Position numbers and translations under genes: made by a program. From Pedobacter faecalis (GTDB taxonomy: Bacteria; Bacteroidota; Bacteroidia; Sphingobacteriales; Sphingobacteriaceae), in assembly GCF_030182585.1 (NCBI RefSeq), contig NZ_JARXOW010000001.1, positions 1,054,001-1,118,000 of the forward strand: a stretch of DNA of 64,000 nt, read 5' to 3'. Under the pieces are notes generated by a model. It was given only the letters and a program-made list of their open reading frames with translations, did no database searches and was not told the DNA's origin. The number at the start of each line of letters is the position of its first letter. The stretch's first letter is position 1. This document shows, one piece after another, positions 34,204 through 43,654 of the stretch.

Positions 34204-36459
34204 ATGATCAAGAGGTTATATACGCTATCCACCGCCATACTGCTTGCTTCAAGTACCCCTGCTTTAAGCCAGATTAAACCGGCATTGGGGATTGTGTCTT
34301 CGCTCGAAAACGATGCTCTCCTCCACGAGTCGGGTTTCCATCTGATCGGTGAATCCGTTGGGAATCTGCTCTCGCCGAACATTTCGCGGGCTGACTTTCT
34401 CATTAAACTTCAAGCTTTGAAGAAAGCTCGATGCCAGGTGCATATGTGTAACACTTTTTTTCCCGGGCAACTTAAAATCGCGGGTGATAAAGTCAATGAG
34501 CAAACGGTTCTGGCTTATGCCGACACTGTTTTCAGCAGGGCATCGCAGGCAGGGATTTATGCCATTGTACTTGGCAGCGGTGGTGCCAGAAGGTTGCCGG
34601 AGGGATATGACGTTAAAAAAGCGATCGCAGATTTCATCAAATTATCAGGGAAGCTGGCAGTTCTGGCGAAGGTACATGGCGTTAAAATATTTCTGGAAGC
34701 TTTGAACAGTACTGAAACGAACTTCATCACGACCTTAAAAGATGCGGCCTACATCGTTAATTCGGTAAACCATAAGAACTTTAGGCTTAATGCCGATATC
34801 TATCATATGCTAAAAGAAAATGAACCCGCGCAGCATATTATCGATGCGGGTTCAATCATTGAATATTGTGAGATCGCGGAGAAGGATGAACGGACCTACC
34901 CCGGCTTTAAAGGAGACGATTTTGTACCCTATCTGAAAGCACTACAGAAGATAAAGTATCAGGGGCCCATATTTATTGAAGGGCGGTGGACTGATCTGAA
35001 AACGGAAGCTCCTTTGGCCAAAGCGTATATGACCAGTCAGCTTCAATTAGCGGCCACATCTCCCACCGCAGCAGCAGCACAGACAGCTCAGTTGAAGATA
35101 AAAGTTTCGAATTCGAAAGATGATACCGTGAAGATACAAACGCCTTTAGATGGCACCTGGTTTTTTCAGCAGGCCAAGGCGCATGTACTGGGTCGCGACA
35201 GTTCAGTGAGCGTTTCTGTTCCGCTGACACGCGCAACCTGGGTTCGTATCAACGGTTATTTCATTATTGTGGAGCCGGGCCTTACCAACATCTGGTTCGA
35301 CGATAGCCTTGACAAGCCCCTGCGCAGCGTTGATCGTAATATGGAGGGGATCAGGCTATTTGCTGAACGGAATACGGAATTTTATCAAACAGTTGCCAAA
35401 GCATATTATAAGAAAGATAGCACAGCGGCAGGTTTGATCAAACTGATTGAGCAGGACAGACGTGCACAGTTGGAGCCCTATAGCAAGCTGCTGAGTGCCA
35501 AAAAAATCTCGACCGCTTTTTACAGTGAGATAGACCATTACCTGAAGGTACAGGCCAATATCCTGGAGGCTGCCATACCTATGATCGTTTTTTCAGAGAC
35601 CAAAAAACTTAACGCTGACCTCGATCGCATGTGGGCGGCGGCATACACGAAGCTTCCGCTGGAAGATATACAAAACACCTTTAATCCAGACTTCTTTTAC
35701 CATGCCGACTACTATGCTTTCACGTATCTGACCTACTATTTGCCGTTAAAACAAGGTAAAAAGCTGGATGTAAAAGACGAATCAGCTTATCTAAAATTGA
35801 AATATGAAGGCCTGTCCAAGACATTCAAAGGAAAAATGCGTGAGTTTATGCTGGCTAGCTTTGTGCGTAATGAAATGATGCAGAACAGATTTCAACCGGT
35901 GCTTTTAGAACTGTTTGCCGACTTTCAGCGTCAGTACCCGCACAGTGCTTACACGGCATACATGAAGTCTTATGCCAGGTCAATCGAGTCATTTCTGGCC
36001 AGCAAGCAAGCCCAACCCGGCACAAAGCAAAAGATCATTCCGGAGTATGGAAAAGTTGATTCCTTTGAGCAGCTATTAGGCAAATTTAAAGGGAAAGATG
36101 TCTTTATTGATGTGTGGGCCACCTGGTGTGGACCATGCAAAGAAGAGTTTAAATATGGTAAGGAATTGGCTCAATTTTTAGATAGTAATAACGTGGAAAT
36201 GCTGTTTATCTCCACAGACAAAGATGAGGCAGACGAGCAGTGGAAAACCATGATCAAATATTACCAGCTGGATGGATGGCATGTGAGAACAAACAAAAGT
36301 CTGCTGCAGGATATGTTGAACAAGTTTTGGGACGGTAAGGGTTACGCTATACCACGATATATCCTGGTGAGCGATGGCAAGGTTGTGAATCCGAACATGT
36401 TGAGACCGAGCGATAAAGAGAAACTTTACAACCAGGTAGAAAGTCTGCTGGGCAAGTAA
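34204..36459 (+). CDS. Exported TIM-barrel sugar-isomerase-like / TlpA thioredoxin fusion
   Basis: A 751-residue exported protein that joins two unrelated folds. Residues about 22-280 form an AP-endonuclease-2-type TIM barrel as in sugar isomerases/epimerases: IFLEALNSTET and LNADIYHM hold metal-ligand-like Glu and Asp, and FIEGRW the last Glu. The His of the usual HVHLAE strand is replaced (EYCEIAEKD). Residues about 290-610 form a long spacer resembling the DUF4369 region of Bacteroidota thioredoxins. Residues about 620-751 are a TlpA-type thioredoxin with the redox pair WCGPC at about 640. Start at 34204 gives the signal MIKRLYTLSTAILLASSTPA. It follows the rhamnosidase gene and precedes the sigma gene. 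Confidence 0.8.
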   Translation: MIKRLYTLSTAILLASSTPALSQIKPALGIVSSLENDALLHESGFHLIGESVGNLLSPNISRADFLIKLQALKKARCQVHMCNTFFPGQLKIAGDKVNEQTVLAYADTVFSRASQAGIYAIVLGSGGARRLPEGYDVKKAIADFIKLSGKLAVLAKVHGVKIFLEALNSTETNFITTLKDAAYIVNSVNHKNFRLNADIYHMLKENEPAQHIIDAGSIIEYCEIAEKDERTYPGFKGDDFVPYLKALQKIKYQGPIFIEGRWTDLKTEAPLAKAYMTSQLQLAATSPTAAAAQTAQLKIKVSNSKDDTVKIQTPLDGTWFFQQAKAHVLGRDSSVSVSVPLTRATWVRINGYFIIVEPGLTNIWFDDSLDKPLRSVDRNMEGIRLFAERNTEFYQTVAKAYYKKDSTAAGLIKLIEQDRRAQLEPYSKLLSAKKISTAFYSEIDHYLKVQANILEAAIPMIVFSETKKLNADLDRMWAAAYTKLPLEDIQNTFNPDFFYHADYYAFTYLTYYLPLKQGKKLDVKDESAYLKLKYEGLSKTFKGKMREFMLASFVRNEMMQNRFQPVLLELFADFQRQYPHSAYTAYMKSYARSIESFLASKQAQPGTKQKIIPEYGKVDSFEQLLGKFKGKDVFIDVWATWCGPCKEEFKYGKELAQFLDSNNVEMLFISTDKDEADEQWKTMIKYYQLDGWHVRTNKSLLQDMLNKFWDGKGYAIPRYILVSDGKVVNPNMLRPSDKEKLYNQVESLLGK

Positions 36460-36541
36460 GATATCGGACTTTTACCAGAATCTGTAAATAATTATTTATA
36501 CTTGGACTGTCCGTTTTGCCTATAAGCATTCGAACAGAAAG

Positions 36542-37141
36542 ATGGCCATAGAACCCCTTAAAAATGAGAAAGAACTCATAGCAGAAATTGCTTCGGGTAA
36601 TCAACGCGCTTTCACTGAGCTGTTTGAGGCTTATTACGCGCCTATCGGGGAATATGTATTAAAACTGACCAAGTCCATCGATATCACTGAGGAAATTGTT
36701 CAGGATACCTTTGTAAAAATATGGCTGAAACGGGCTGACCTACCAGCGATCGGAAGCTTTACCAACTATCTGTTTATTTTGTGCCGCAACCGTACCATGG
36801 ACCATTTAAGAAAGGAAGCAAAGGAACGTATAGCAAAAGCCGAACTGGAAAACATGCTTCTGGAAGATTTTGCGGCCGACGGACCCGAGCATGCGCTGGA
36901 ACGGTACAGGGAATTGATTGACAGGGCCGTAGATAAACTCCCTGCCCAGGCAAAGCGGGTGTATATTTTAAGCAGACACGACCGATACAAACACGATGAG
37001 ATTGCTTTGCAGCTCGGAATCTCTCCGGAGACGGTAAAAAAGCACATTCAGTATGCGGTAGCCTTTATAAAATCAGAACTTAAGTCGGGCACCGACCTGG
37101 TGATACTGAGTGTCGTTCTCAGTCCCTTGATCTTAACCTGA
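36542..37141 (+). CDS. ECF-type RNA polymerase sigma factor (FecI-like), locus 1
   Basis: A 199-residue ECF sigma factor. Sigma-2 includes AFTELFEAYYAPIGEYVLKL and the core-binding TEEIVQDTFVKIW; sigma-4 includes KHDEIALQLGISPETVKKHI, the helix-turn-helix that reads the -35 element. It is followed 91 nt downstream by a FecR anti-sigma gene and then SusC/SusD. By analogy to FecIRA systems it would activate susC expression after a signal from the outer-membrane transporter. No extra C-terminal domain. Confidence 0.92.
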   Translation: MAIEPLKNEKELIAEIASGNQRAFTELFEAYYAPIGEYVLKLTKSIDITEEIVQDTFVKIWLKRADLPAIGSFTNYLFILCRNRTMDHLRKEAKERIAKAELENMLLEDFAADGPEHALERYRELIDRAVDKLPAQAKRVYILSRHDRYKHDEIALQLGISPETVKKHIQYAVAFIKSELKSGTDLVILSVVLSPLILT

Positions 37142-37232
37142 TCTTTTTAAAAAAATCTTTCCGCCCACTACCCCCTTTTTTTGAGTCCTGCGTCTTTATC
37201 ACGAATCGGCACCAACCGGTACCGACAAAGAC

Positions 37233-38384
37233 ATGAAAGATACAAGACTAAGCGTTTTATTTAACAAATATTTTGACGACCAGGCTACCGAGGCAGAGAC
37301 CGGCGAATTATTATCTTTTGCCAGGTCGGGCGAGCATGACGAGGAGCTTCAGCAACTCATAACTGCACGGTGGGACACCTTTAAACCGAAAGATAATCCC
37401 TTTGATGAGGCAGCAAAAAAAAGAATGCTTTCTGCCATTTATCAGTCGGACAAAAACACCTTGAAGATAGTTAAGGGCGGCGCCAAATGGCCCCGGATTG
37501 CCATCGCAGCAGCAATTGCTACGATTATTCTTTCGTTCGGCATTTGGCTCAACTACAAGCCCGATCAAATATCTTACGCAAATGATATCGCTCCGGGCAA
37601 ACAGGGCGCAACGCTCACTTTAGCTAATGGCAAGAAGATCAGCCTGAAAAATATGGGCAATGGAGAACTAGCCCGGGAAGCTGGCGTAATGATCAGCAAA
37701 TCGGCAAACGGCCAGCTTGTGTACACCCTTACCGATGCCGATGCCGAAACAAACCAGTTCAATACCTTATCTACTGCCCCGGGCGAGACTTACCAGGTGC
37801 GCCTACCAGATGGCTCGGTAGTTTGGTTGAACGCGGCTTCCAGTTTAACGTATGCGACGAAGCTTGCAAAAGAAGGCAAACGCAAGGTTAAACTTGAGGG
37901 CGAAGGTTATTTCGAGGTCGCAAAAGATCAGGAAATTCCATTTATCGTTGAGAGCGGCAGCCACCAGGTAGAGGTACTTGGCACGCATTTCAATATCAAC
38001 AGTTACGCCGATGAGGGGAGCATCAAAACAACCCTGCTGGAAGGAAGTGTACGTGTGAACGGAAAAGTGATACTGAAGCCTAACCAGCAATCGGTTGCAA
38101 CTTCCGGGAGCCCTATCCAGGTTAGCCCGGTCGACGTTAACGCGACCGTGGACTGGAAGAACGGGGATTTCATATTTAAGCGTGAAAGCTTAGCACATAT
38201 CATGCGCGAGGTCGCCAGATGGTATAACGTAGAGGTCAGTTATGACCCGGATGTAGATGTGAACCAAACCTTCAGCGGGCTGGTTTCCAGGTCTAAGAAT
38301 ATTTCTGAGGTCTTAATCAGTATAGAATCAACAAAGAAATTAAAGTTCAGTGTTGAGGGAAGGCATGTATTCGTCTCAAAATAA
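37233..38384 (+). CDS. FecR-family anti-sigma/signal transducer, locus 1
   Basis: A 383-residue single-pass inner-membrane protein. The cytoplasmic N-terminal part (about 1-85) would bind the ECF sigma; the membrane segment is at about 86-104 (RIAIAAAIATIILSFGIWL). The periplasmic FecR domain carries PGETYQVRLPDGSVVWLNAA and LEGEGYFEVAKDQEIPF, with a C-terminal DUF4974-like STN-type domain (FKRESLAHIMREVARWYNVE). It links the STN domain of the downstream SusC to the sigma factor. Confidence 0.92.
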   Translation: MKDTRLSVLFNKYFDDQATEAETGELLSFARSGEHDEELQQLITARWDTFKPKDNPFDEAAKKRMLSAIYQSDKNTLKIVKGGAKWPRIAIAAAIATIILSFGIWLNYKPDQISYANDIAPGKQGATLTLANGKKISLKNMGNGELAREAGVMISKSANGQLVYTLTDADAETNQFNTLSTAPGETYQVRLPDGSVVWLNAASSLTYATKLAKEGKRKVKLEGEGYFEVAKDQEIPFIVESGSHQVEVLGTHFNINSYADEGSIKTTLLEGSVRVNGKVILKPNQQSVATSGSPIQVSPVDVNATVDWKNGDFIFKRESLAHIMREVARWYNVEVSYDPDVDVNQTFSGLVSRSKNISEVLISIESTKKLKFSVEGRHVFVSK

Positions 38385-38643
38385 AGCTTCGGGAACCAAT
38401 GATTATTTAATATAAATCAACCAAACCAAACAAACATGAAAAAACTCTACAACAGCGACCCTTAACCCGCAGCCTGATTTATAACAATCCGGACTCCGGT
38501 GGCAACCGGAATCCGGATATGTTCAGATGCATTCATGCGCACCCGAGCGGGCTCGGGTATTGCAAAAACAACTATTAGTGAACAATTGTGTAGTGCTGCA
38601 CACCTTGGATAGTATCAGGCGCTACACAGTAATAAGTAAAAAT
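38385..38643. other. FecR-SusC intergenic leader, locus 1
   Basis: About 260 bp. AACCAAACCAAACAAAC at 38418-38435 leads into a short ORF MKKLYNSDP at 38436-38465, then a strong hairpin at 38487-38518, then about 125 nt before the susC ATG. A similar AACCAAACCAAAC tract directly precedes the susC ATG in locus 2, so the short ORF sits where a susC start would be expected. Confidence 0.5.
38487..38518 (+). terminator. Hairpin between fecR and susC, locus 1
   Basis: ATCCGGA-C-TCCGGT, loop GGCA, ACCGGA-A-TCCGGAT: 13 pairs with one mismatch. No T-run follows, so it is probably an mRNA-stability or attenuating hairpin rather than a full terminator. Confidence 0.5.
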
Positions 38644-41600
38644 ATGAAATTTTACATTAAAAGCCTATACCGGCCGAAAGCGGGTATGGCGAAAATATTG
38701 CTGGTAATGAAGCTAATAATAGTCTTACTAACGACCGCAATTTTACAAGTAAGTGCCAGCTCCTATGGTCAGAATGTGACCTTGAAAAGAGACAACACAG
38801 AACTTGTAAAAATATTCACCGAACTGAGGAAGCAAACCGGCTACGACTTTTTCTATAGCGATCAAATGATGGAAGATGCGATACCGGTAACGCTCCATCT
38901 TAAAAATGTGCCTATCGAAAAGGCCCTGGAGCTATGTTTTAAAGACCAGCCCCTCTCTTACACGATCAATAACAAAATCGTAACGGTAAAACTTAGAGAG
39001 AAGAGCATATTCGACAGGATCATAGACAGATTCCAGGCCATAGATATCTATGGGCGAGTGATGGACGAGTCTGGAACACCATTAGTCGGAGCATCAGTAA
39101 AAGTTAAAAACAAGAAACAGGTAACCACAACCGATTCTAAAGGCGAGTTTACCCTTAAAGGGGTCGACGAGAAAGCAATCCTGGTGATCAGCTACGTGGG
39201 CTACGAAGATCAGGAAGTAAGTATTTCAAATCCTCCGGGAAATCTACAGATCTATCTGAAGGCCTCAGTGTCAGGTCTTGAAGAGATACAAGTTACCATC
39301 AATACCGGTTACCAGCAAATCAAGCCCGAACAAAGCACAGGAAGTATATCGGTGCTCAACAGGAAGGAATACGAGAGCCGGATCAATACCACCGATTTTT
39401 TAACCGGACTGCAGAACAAGATCCCTGGGCTGCTCATCAATAACGATATCACGTTTGAAGGCAACAACCTTTTCCAGATCCGCGGTATCTCTACAATTAC
39501 GGGTAACAAGAGTCCGCTTATCATCCTCGATGGCTATCCTACTGACCTTTCCCTGCAAATGATTGATCCTAACGAAATAGAATCCGTCACCGTCCTTAAA
39601 GACGCAGCTGCAGCCACCATTTATGGTGCCCGCTCTTCCAATGGTGTCATCATCGTAGAGCGTAAAAAAGCAAAAATCGGCAACACGCAGGTACAGTTCA
39701 GAAGCACCGCAGGCTTCAGGCCCAAAGAAGACTACACCCGTTACCGCTGGGCCGATAATGCCTCGGAGATCGTCACCAATTATGAAAAGATTAAAAATAT
39801 GAACGCCGCAGCAAACCTATGGGCAAGACATAAAACGGCACAAGGCGGCATAAATAATTACAGTCCCGGAGTGCTGATCATGCACCACTGGCGTTCATCA
39901 ACCGGCGCCATATCGGAAGAGGAGCGCGACCGGCAACTGGCAGAACTTGCTTCATATAATAATGCTGCCGACTATAGCGACCTGTTCCTGCGCAGTTCTT
40001 CAGATCAGACCTACAATCTCGACTTATCCGGCGGTACTGATCGCGTCCTGTACTATGTTACGGCCAATTACACAGGCAGAAACGCCACACAGGTAAAAAA
40101 TGACGATGGAATTTTTCGTCTATCGGGTCGCAGCACAGTAAAAATATCCAATAAACTGTCGGTCGAACTCAACACCGATCTACAGAGCATCAACAAAACG
40201 ACGGTGCCGCTGCCCGACATCAATAAAGTAATGCCATACGAACGCTTTCAGGATGCGGCGGGCAATCCGGCTGCCCTGTACCAGCTTTCAAAAGTAACTC
40301 CAATTTATAATGAATACATCATGTCGCTCGGATTGCGCGACAACCTGTACTATCCGCTTCGGGAAATGAACGAAGTGAGCGACAAGACACGCGGAAGCAA
40401 TAACCGTGTAACCACCAATTTCCGGTACAACACAGGTAATGGCCTTAATTTCAGTGTAGGTGGCGTATTCGAGAGCGCCCGGACCGATATCAGGCACCTG
40501 GCCTCGGAAAACTCTGCCGAGGTCAACCAGATCGTAAATTATTACACCAAGCCCGGCACAGGCGGCGCATTGATTTACAACGTCCCGCGCGGTGCTTTCC
40601 TCAAGCAGACAACAGCCTCAACCCAGGGTTTTACCTTAAGGACGCAGGCCAATTATGATAAAGAAGTGGCTAAAGATCACATGATTAATGTTATACTGGG
40701 CGCTGAAATGCGTAAAACGGTCAACAACTCTAACCTGGCGTCGTATTTTGGATATAACGACCAGACCCTGATTAATCAGGCTGTTGATTTCAGGGCGATC
40801 ACCAACAACTTCGGTCCAACTTACGCCAATATCAACGGGCCCCAGGCTTATAACAACCTTTTCAAACACACCTATCTCGACGACAGGTACGTATCAGGTT
40901 ACTCCAACCTGGTTTATTCCTACAAGAGCAAATACTCTGCTACTGGTAGTATCCGGATAGACCAGTCAAACCTTTTTGGTAACGACCCCAAGTATAAGTA
41001 CAAGCCACTCTGGTCGGTAGGCGCGGCATGGAACATTAATAAAGAAGATTTTATGCAAAACCTGGCCTGGGTGCGGTCGCTCAAACTCAGAGCTGCCTAC
41101 GGTTTTAACGGCAACGTTGCCAAGGAAGCGCTTCCGGAAGTTATTGCATCCGATGGACTTAACACCTTAAATCCATCACTATCCATTCCAAACCTAAGTC
41201 TGCTGGCATACGCCAACAGTGGTCTGCGGTGGGAACAAACCCGCAACTTTAACCTTGGTCTCGACTACGAGCTCTTCAAAGGAATCCGAGGGGGTATCGA
41301 CTTTTATCAGAAACAAAGTACTGATGTCCTTGCGATCAATCAGATCGATGCTTCCAAGGGAGGTACGTCGGCCCTCATAAACGAAGCTTCCATACGTAAC
41401 CGTGGTATAGAGCTGAATCTTCAGGCCGACTGGATCACCCGTCGCAGGTTTAACTGGAATACCGGTTTCGTGCTGGCCAACAACACCAGCAAAGTATTGC
41501 AGGTGTACAACGTCAACATCAACGACAAGAGTCCGTCATGGCAATATGTAGCCGGGGCCAATTCCAATTATGTGAAAGGCTATGCCGTAGGAACCATATT

Positions 41601-42204
41601 CAACTACCGGTATGCCAGACTCGATGAAACAGGGTATCCGATGATTTACGATAAAGATGGCAATGCAAAACGCTATCACACCAACGACGCGGGCATCGAC
41701 GACCTGTCTTACGCCGGCAGCTCCATCCCTGTCATCAACTTCGGGATCAGTAACCGGGTCGACATCGGCAACTTCTATGCCTATGCCATGGTCAACTACT
41801 TCGGAAACTTCAAAACAAAAGTGCCAATCCCCGATGCCTCAATGGTTCGCCCCCTCCAGGGTGCCGACAATTATTGGAAACAAGCTGGCGACGAGGCCGA
41901 TCCTAACATGCTTCCCGATGTGACGTCTTCCATGGGTGCGCAGTATTACTTCTTCCTGGCGGGTACCGACAGGTATACGGTAAACGGCTCCTATCTTACT
42001 TTGGGCGATCTTACTGCGGCCTATAGTTTCCGCGGAAGTGCATTCCTGAAGCGGGTAAAATTGAGCAACCTCGAAATCAGGGCACAGGCCTCCAATGTAT
42101 TCACTGTTGGATTTAATGATTACAACTACAGCGTAGCTACCGGCTCCTACGCCAAGTCATACATGACGCCAACATACACAGGTTCCCTGTTAGTCAACTT
42201 TTAA
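38644..42204 (+). CDS. SusC/RagA TonB-dependent outer-membrane transporter, locus 1
   Basis: An outer-membrane TonB-dependent barrel of 1186 residues. Start at 38644 gives the signal segment MAKILLVMKLIIVLLTTAIL ending ASSYGQ. Residues about 45-110 are an STN signalling domain (FTELRKQTGYDFFYSDQMM), about 125-200 a carboxypeptidase-regulatory-like domain, then the plug with RGISTITGNKSPLIILDG and VLKDAAAATIYGARSSNGVI, and the barrel ending GSLLVNF. The STN domain implies cis control through the upstream FecR/sigma pair. A longer frame from 38527 lacks a sensible N-terminus. It pairs with SusD 27 nt downstream. Confidence 0.95.
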   Translation: MKFYIKSLYRPKAGMAKILLVMKLIIVLLTTAILQVSASSYGQNVTLKRDNTELVKIFTELRKQTGYDFFYSDQMMEDAIPVTLHLKNVPIEKALELCFKDQPLSYTINNKIVTVKLREKSIFDRIIDRFQAIDIYGRVMDESGTPLVGASVKVKNKKQVTTTDSKGEFTLKGVDEKAILVISYVGYEDQEVSISNPPGNLQIYLKASVSGLEEIQVTINTGYQQIKPEQSTGSISVLNRKEYESRINTTDFLTGLQNKIPGLLINNDITFEGNNLFQIRGISTITGNKSPLIILDGYPTDLSLQMIDPNEIESVTVLKDAAAATIYGARSSNGVIIVERKKAKIGNTQVQFRSTAGFRPKEDYTRYRWADNASEIVTNYEKIKNMNAAANLWARHKTAQGGINNYSPGVLIMHHWRSSTGAISEEERDRQLAELASYNNAADYSDLFLRSSSDQTYNLDLSGGTDRVLYYVTANYTGRNATQVKNDDGIFRLSGRSTVKISNKLSVELNTDLQSINKTTVPLPDINKVMPYERFQDAAGNPAALYQLSKVTPIYNEYIMSLGLRDNLYYPLREMNEVSDKTRGSNNRVTTNFRYNTGNGLNFSVGGVFESARTDIRHLASENSAEVNQIVNYYTKPGTGGALIYNVPRGAFLKQTTASTQGFTLRTQANYDKEVAKDHMINVILGAEMRKTVNNSNLASYFGYNDQTLINQAVDFRAITNNFGPTYANINGPQAYNNLFKHTYLDDRYVSGYSNLVYSYKSKYSATGSIRIDQSNLFGNDPKYKYKPLWSVGAAWNINKEDFMQNLAWVRSLKLRAAYGFNGNVAKEALPEVIASDGLNTLNPSLSIPNLSLLAYANSGLRWEQTRNFNLGLDYELFKGIRGGIDFYQKQSTDVLAINQIDASKGGTSALINEASIRNRGIELNLQADWITRRRFNWNTGFVLANNTSKVLQVYNVNINDKSPSWQYVAGANSNYVKGYAVGTIFNYRYARLDETGYPMIYDKDGNAKRYHTNDAGIDDLSYAGSSIPVINFGISNRVDIGNFYAYAMVNYFGNFKTKVPIPDASMVRPLQGADNYWKQAGDEADPNMLPDVTSSMGAQYYFFLAGTDRYTVNGSYLTLGDLTAAYSFRGSAFLKRVKLSNLEIRAQASNVFTVGFNDYNYSVATGSYAKSYMTPTYTGSLLVNF

Positions 42205-42231
42205 ACCGTCAACACAAAAAATTATATAGCG

Positions 42232-43620
42232 ATGAAAAGTATAATCAAAAAATGGTCTGCACTCCTGCTGCTTCCATTGTTCGTGTTAAGCTCGTGCGAC
42301 AAATACCTTGACGTACAGCCAAAAGGCAAAAGATTACTGAAGTCGATCGGCGACTTTAACCTCTGGCTCGACAATACCACTGCACTTGCCTATGCCATTC
42401 CCAATGAAATCAATATGCTCGATGATCGTCTTGATCTTGCGACCATAAAAACGCCCCCTTCGGGCACAAGCGACCTGATCTATGTCTGGGCGCAGCAGTA
42501 TGCCGCCGAAACGTTTACCGCACCGGTTATATGGAAAGACTTCTACGAAACCATCTATTATTTCAATACCGTAATTCTGGAGATTGATGGCGCAGTAGGA
42601 GGAAGCGAGGAGCAGAAGAAAAGCCTGAAGGCAGAAGCATTGCTTGGCAGGGCATTCAGCTACCTGTACCTGGTCAACCTCTACGGCAAACCGTACAATC
42701 CGGCTACGGCCGGGCAGGACCTCGCCGTGCCTTTCGTAACGTCCAACGACCTCAACACACCTACACCAGACCGGTCTACCGTAAAGGAAATTTATGATCA
42801 TATCATTGCTGATATCGAAGCGGCCTTGCCGGCACTTCCCAAAAACAACAATCCCAATCGGTTCAGGGGCTCTATTGCCGCAGGGTACAGCATCCTGGCG
42901 CGTACCTATCTGTATATGGGCGACTATCCCAAGGCGGCAGCCAACGCGCAACTGGCGCTCGATAATGGTCAGAATACCGGTCTCGACTACTCCGTCATGC
43001 CAAGTGCATCGGGCATCAGCAACCTGGTGAACCGCCCCGGCGCTATTTACGGACGCTTATTGAAGACCACCTATACCACTTATACCCCAACGCTGAGCTT
43101 TATGAAGACTTTCAATACCAAAGACCTTAGGCTAGCCTATTACTACCTCTATACAACCGACTACAGCTTTACCAAGCGGGGCGAACCTATGCATTTTGCT
43201 ATGGGCATCAATTATTCCAATGCTTTTCCCAACTGTGGCACCACAGTAGAGGAGATGCGGCTGATCATGGCCGAAAGTGCTGCCAGAGGGGGCGACCTCC
43301 CCAAGGCTATCGAGGAGCTTCATCAGGTACGCAAAACACGCTTTAAGCCGGCCGACTATCAGAAGTTCGAGTCGGCCGACAAAGAATTGGTGCTTCAGAA
43401 AGTTCTTACAGAGCGAAGTTTAGAGTTCGCCTTCAATGCCATGCGCTGGTTTGATATGCGCCGGCTCGATGCAGAAGGACGCATGCCGGCGGTAAACCGT
43501 TACGACGGGCAGAACAACCTCATCGCCACCCTGCCGCCGCGAAGCAATAAATACACCCTGCAGATCCCGATGCAGGTCATGTATTTCAATCCGGGCTGGA
43601 CTCAAAACGCCTGGGACTAA
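42232..43620 (+). CDS. SusD/RagB substrate-binding lipoprotein, locus 1
   Basis: A 462-residue outer-membrane lipoprotein that lids the SusC barrel. Signal peptide with lipobox LSSC, Cys22. TPR-type helices appear in KAEALLGRAFSYLYLVNLYG and KEIYDHIIADIEAALPALP; the C-terminal RSLEFAFNAMRWFDMRRLD is a SusD signature. It looks complete. Downstream, 34 nt away, begins the ABC ATPase gene, which is unusual: most SusD genes are followed by SusE/F-like proteins or glycosidases. Confidence 0.94.
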   Translation: MKSIIKKWSALLLLPLFVLSSCDKYLDVQPKGKRLLKSIGDFNLWLDNTTALAYAIPNEINMLDDRLDLATIKTPPSGTSDLIYVWAQQYAAETFTAPVIWKDFYETIYYFNTVILEIDGAVGGSEEQKKSLKAEALLGRAFSYLYLVNLYGKPYNPATAGQDLAVPFVTSNDLNTPTPDRSTVKEIYDHIIADIEAALPALPKNNNPNRFRGSIAAGYSILARTYLYMGDYPKAAANAQLALDNGQNTGLDYSVMPSASGISNLVNRPGAIYGRLLKTTYTTYTPTLSFMKTFNTKDLRLAYYYLYTTDYSFTKRGEPMHFAMGINYSNAFPNCGTTVEEMRLIMAESAARGGDLPKAIEELHQVRKTRFKPADYQKFESADKELVLQKVLTERSLEFAFNAMRWFDMRRLDAEGRMPAVNRYDGQNNLIATLPPRSNKYTLQIPMQVMYFNPGWTQNAWD

Positions 43621-43654
43621 ACTACAGATCAACAACGCATTAAAAATCAGAGCA

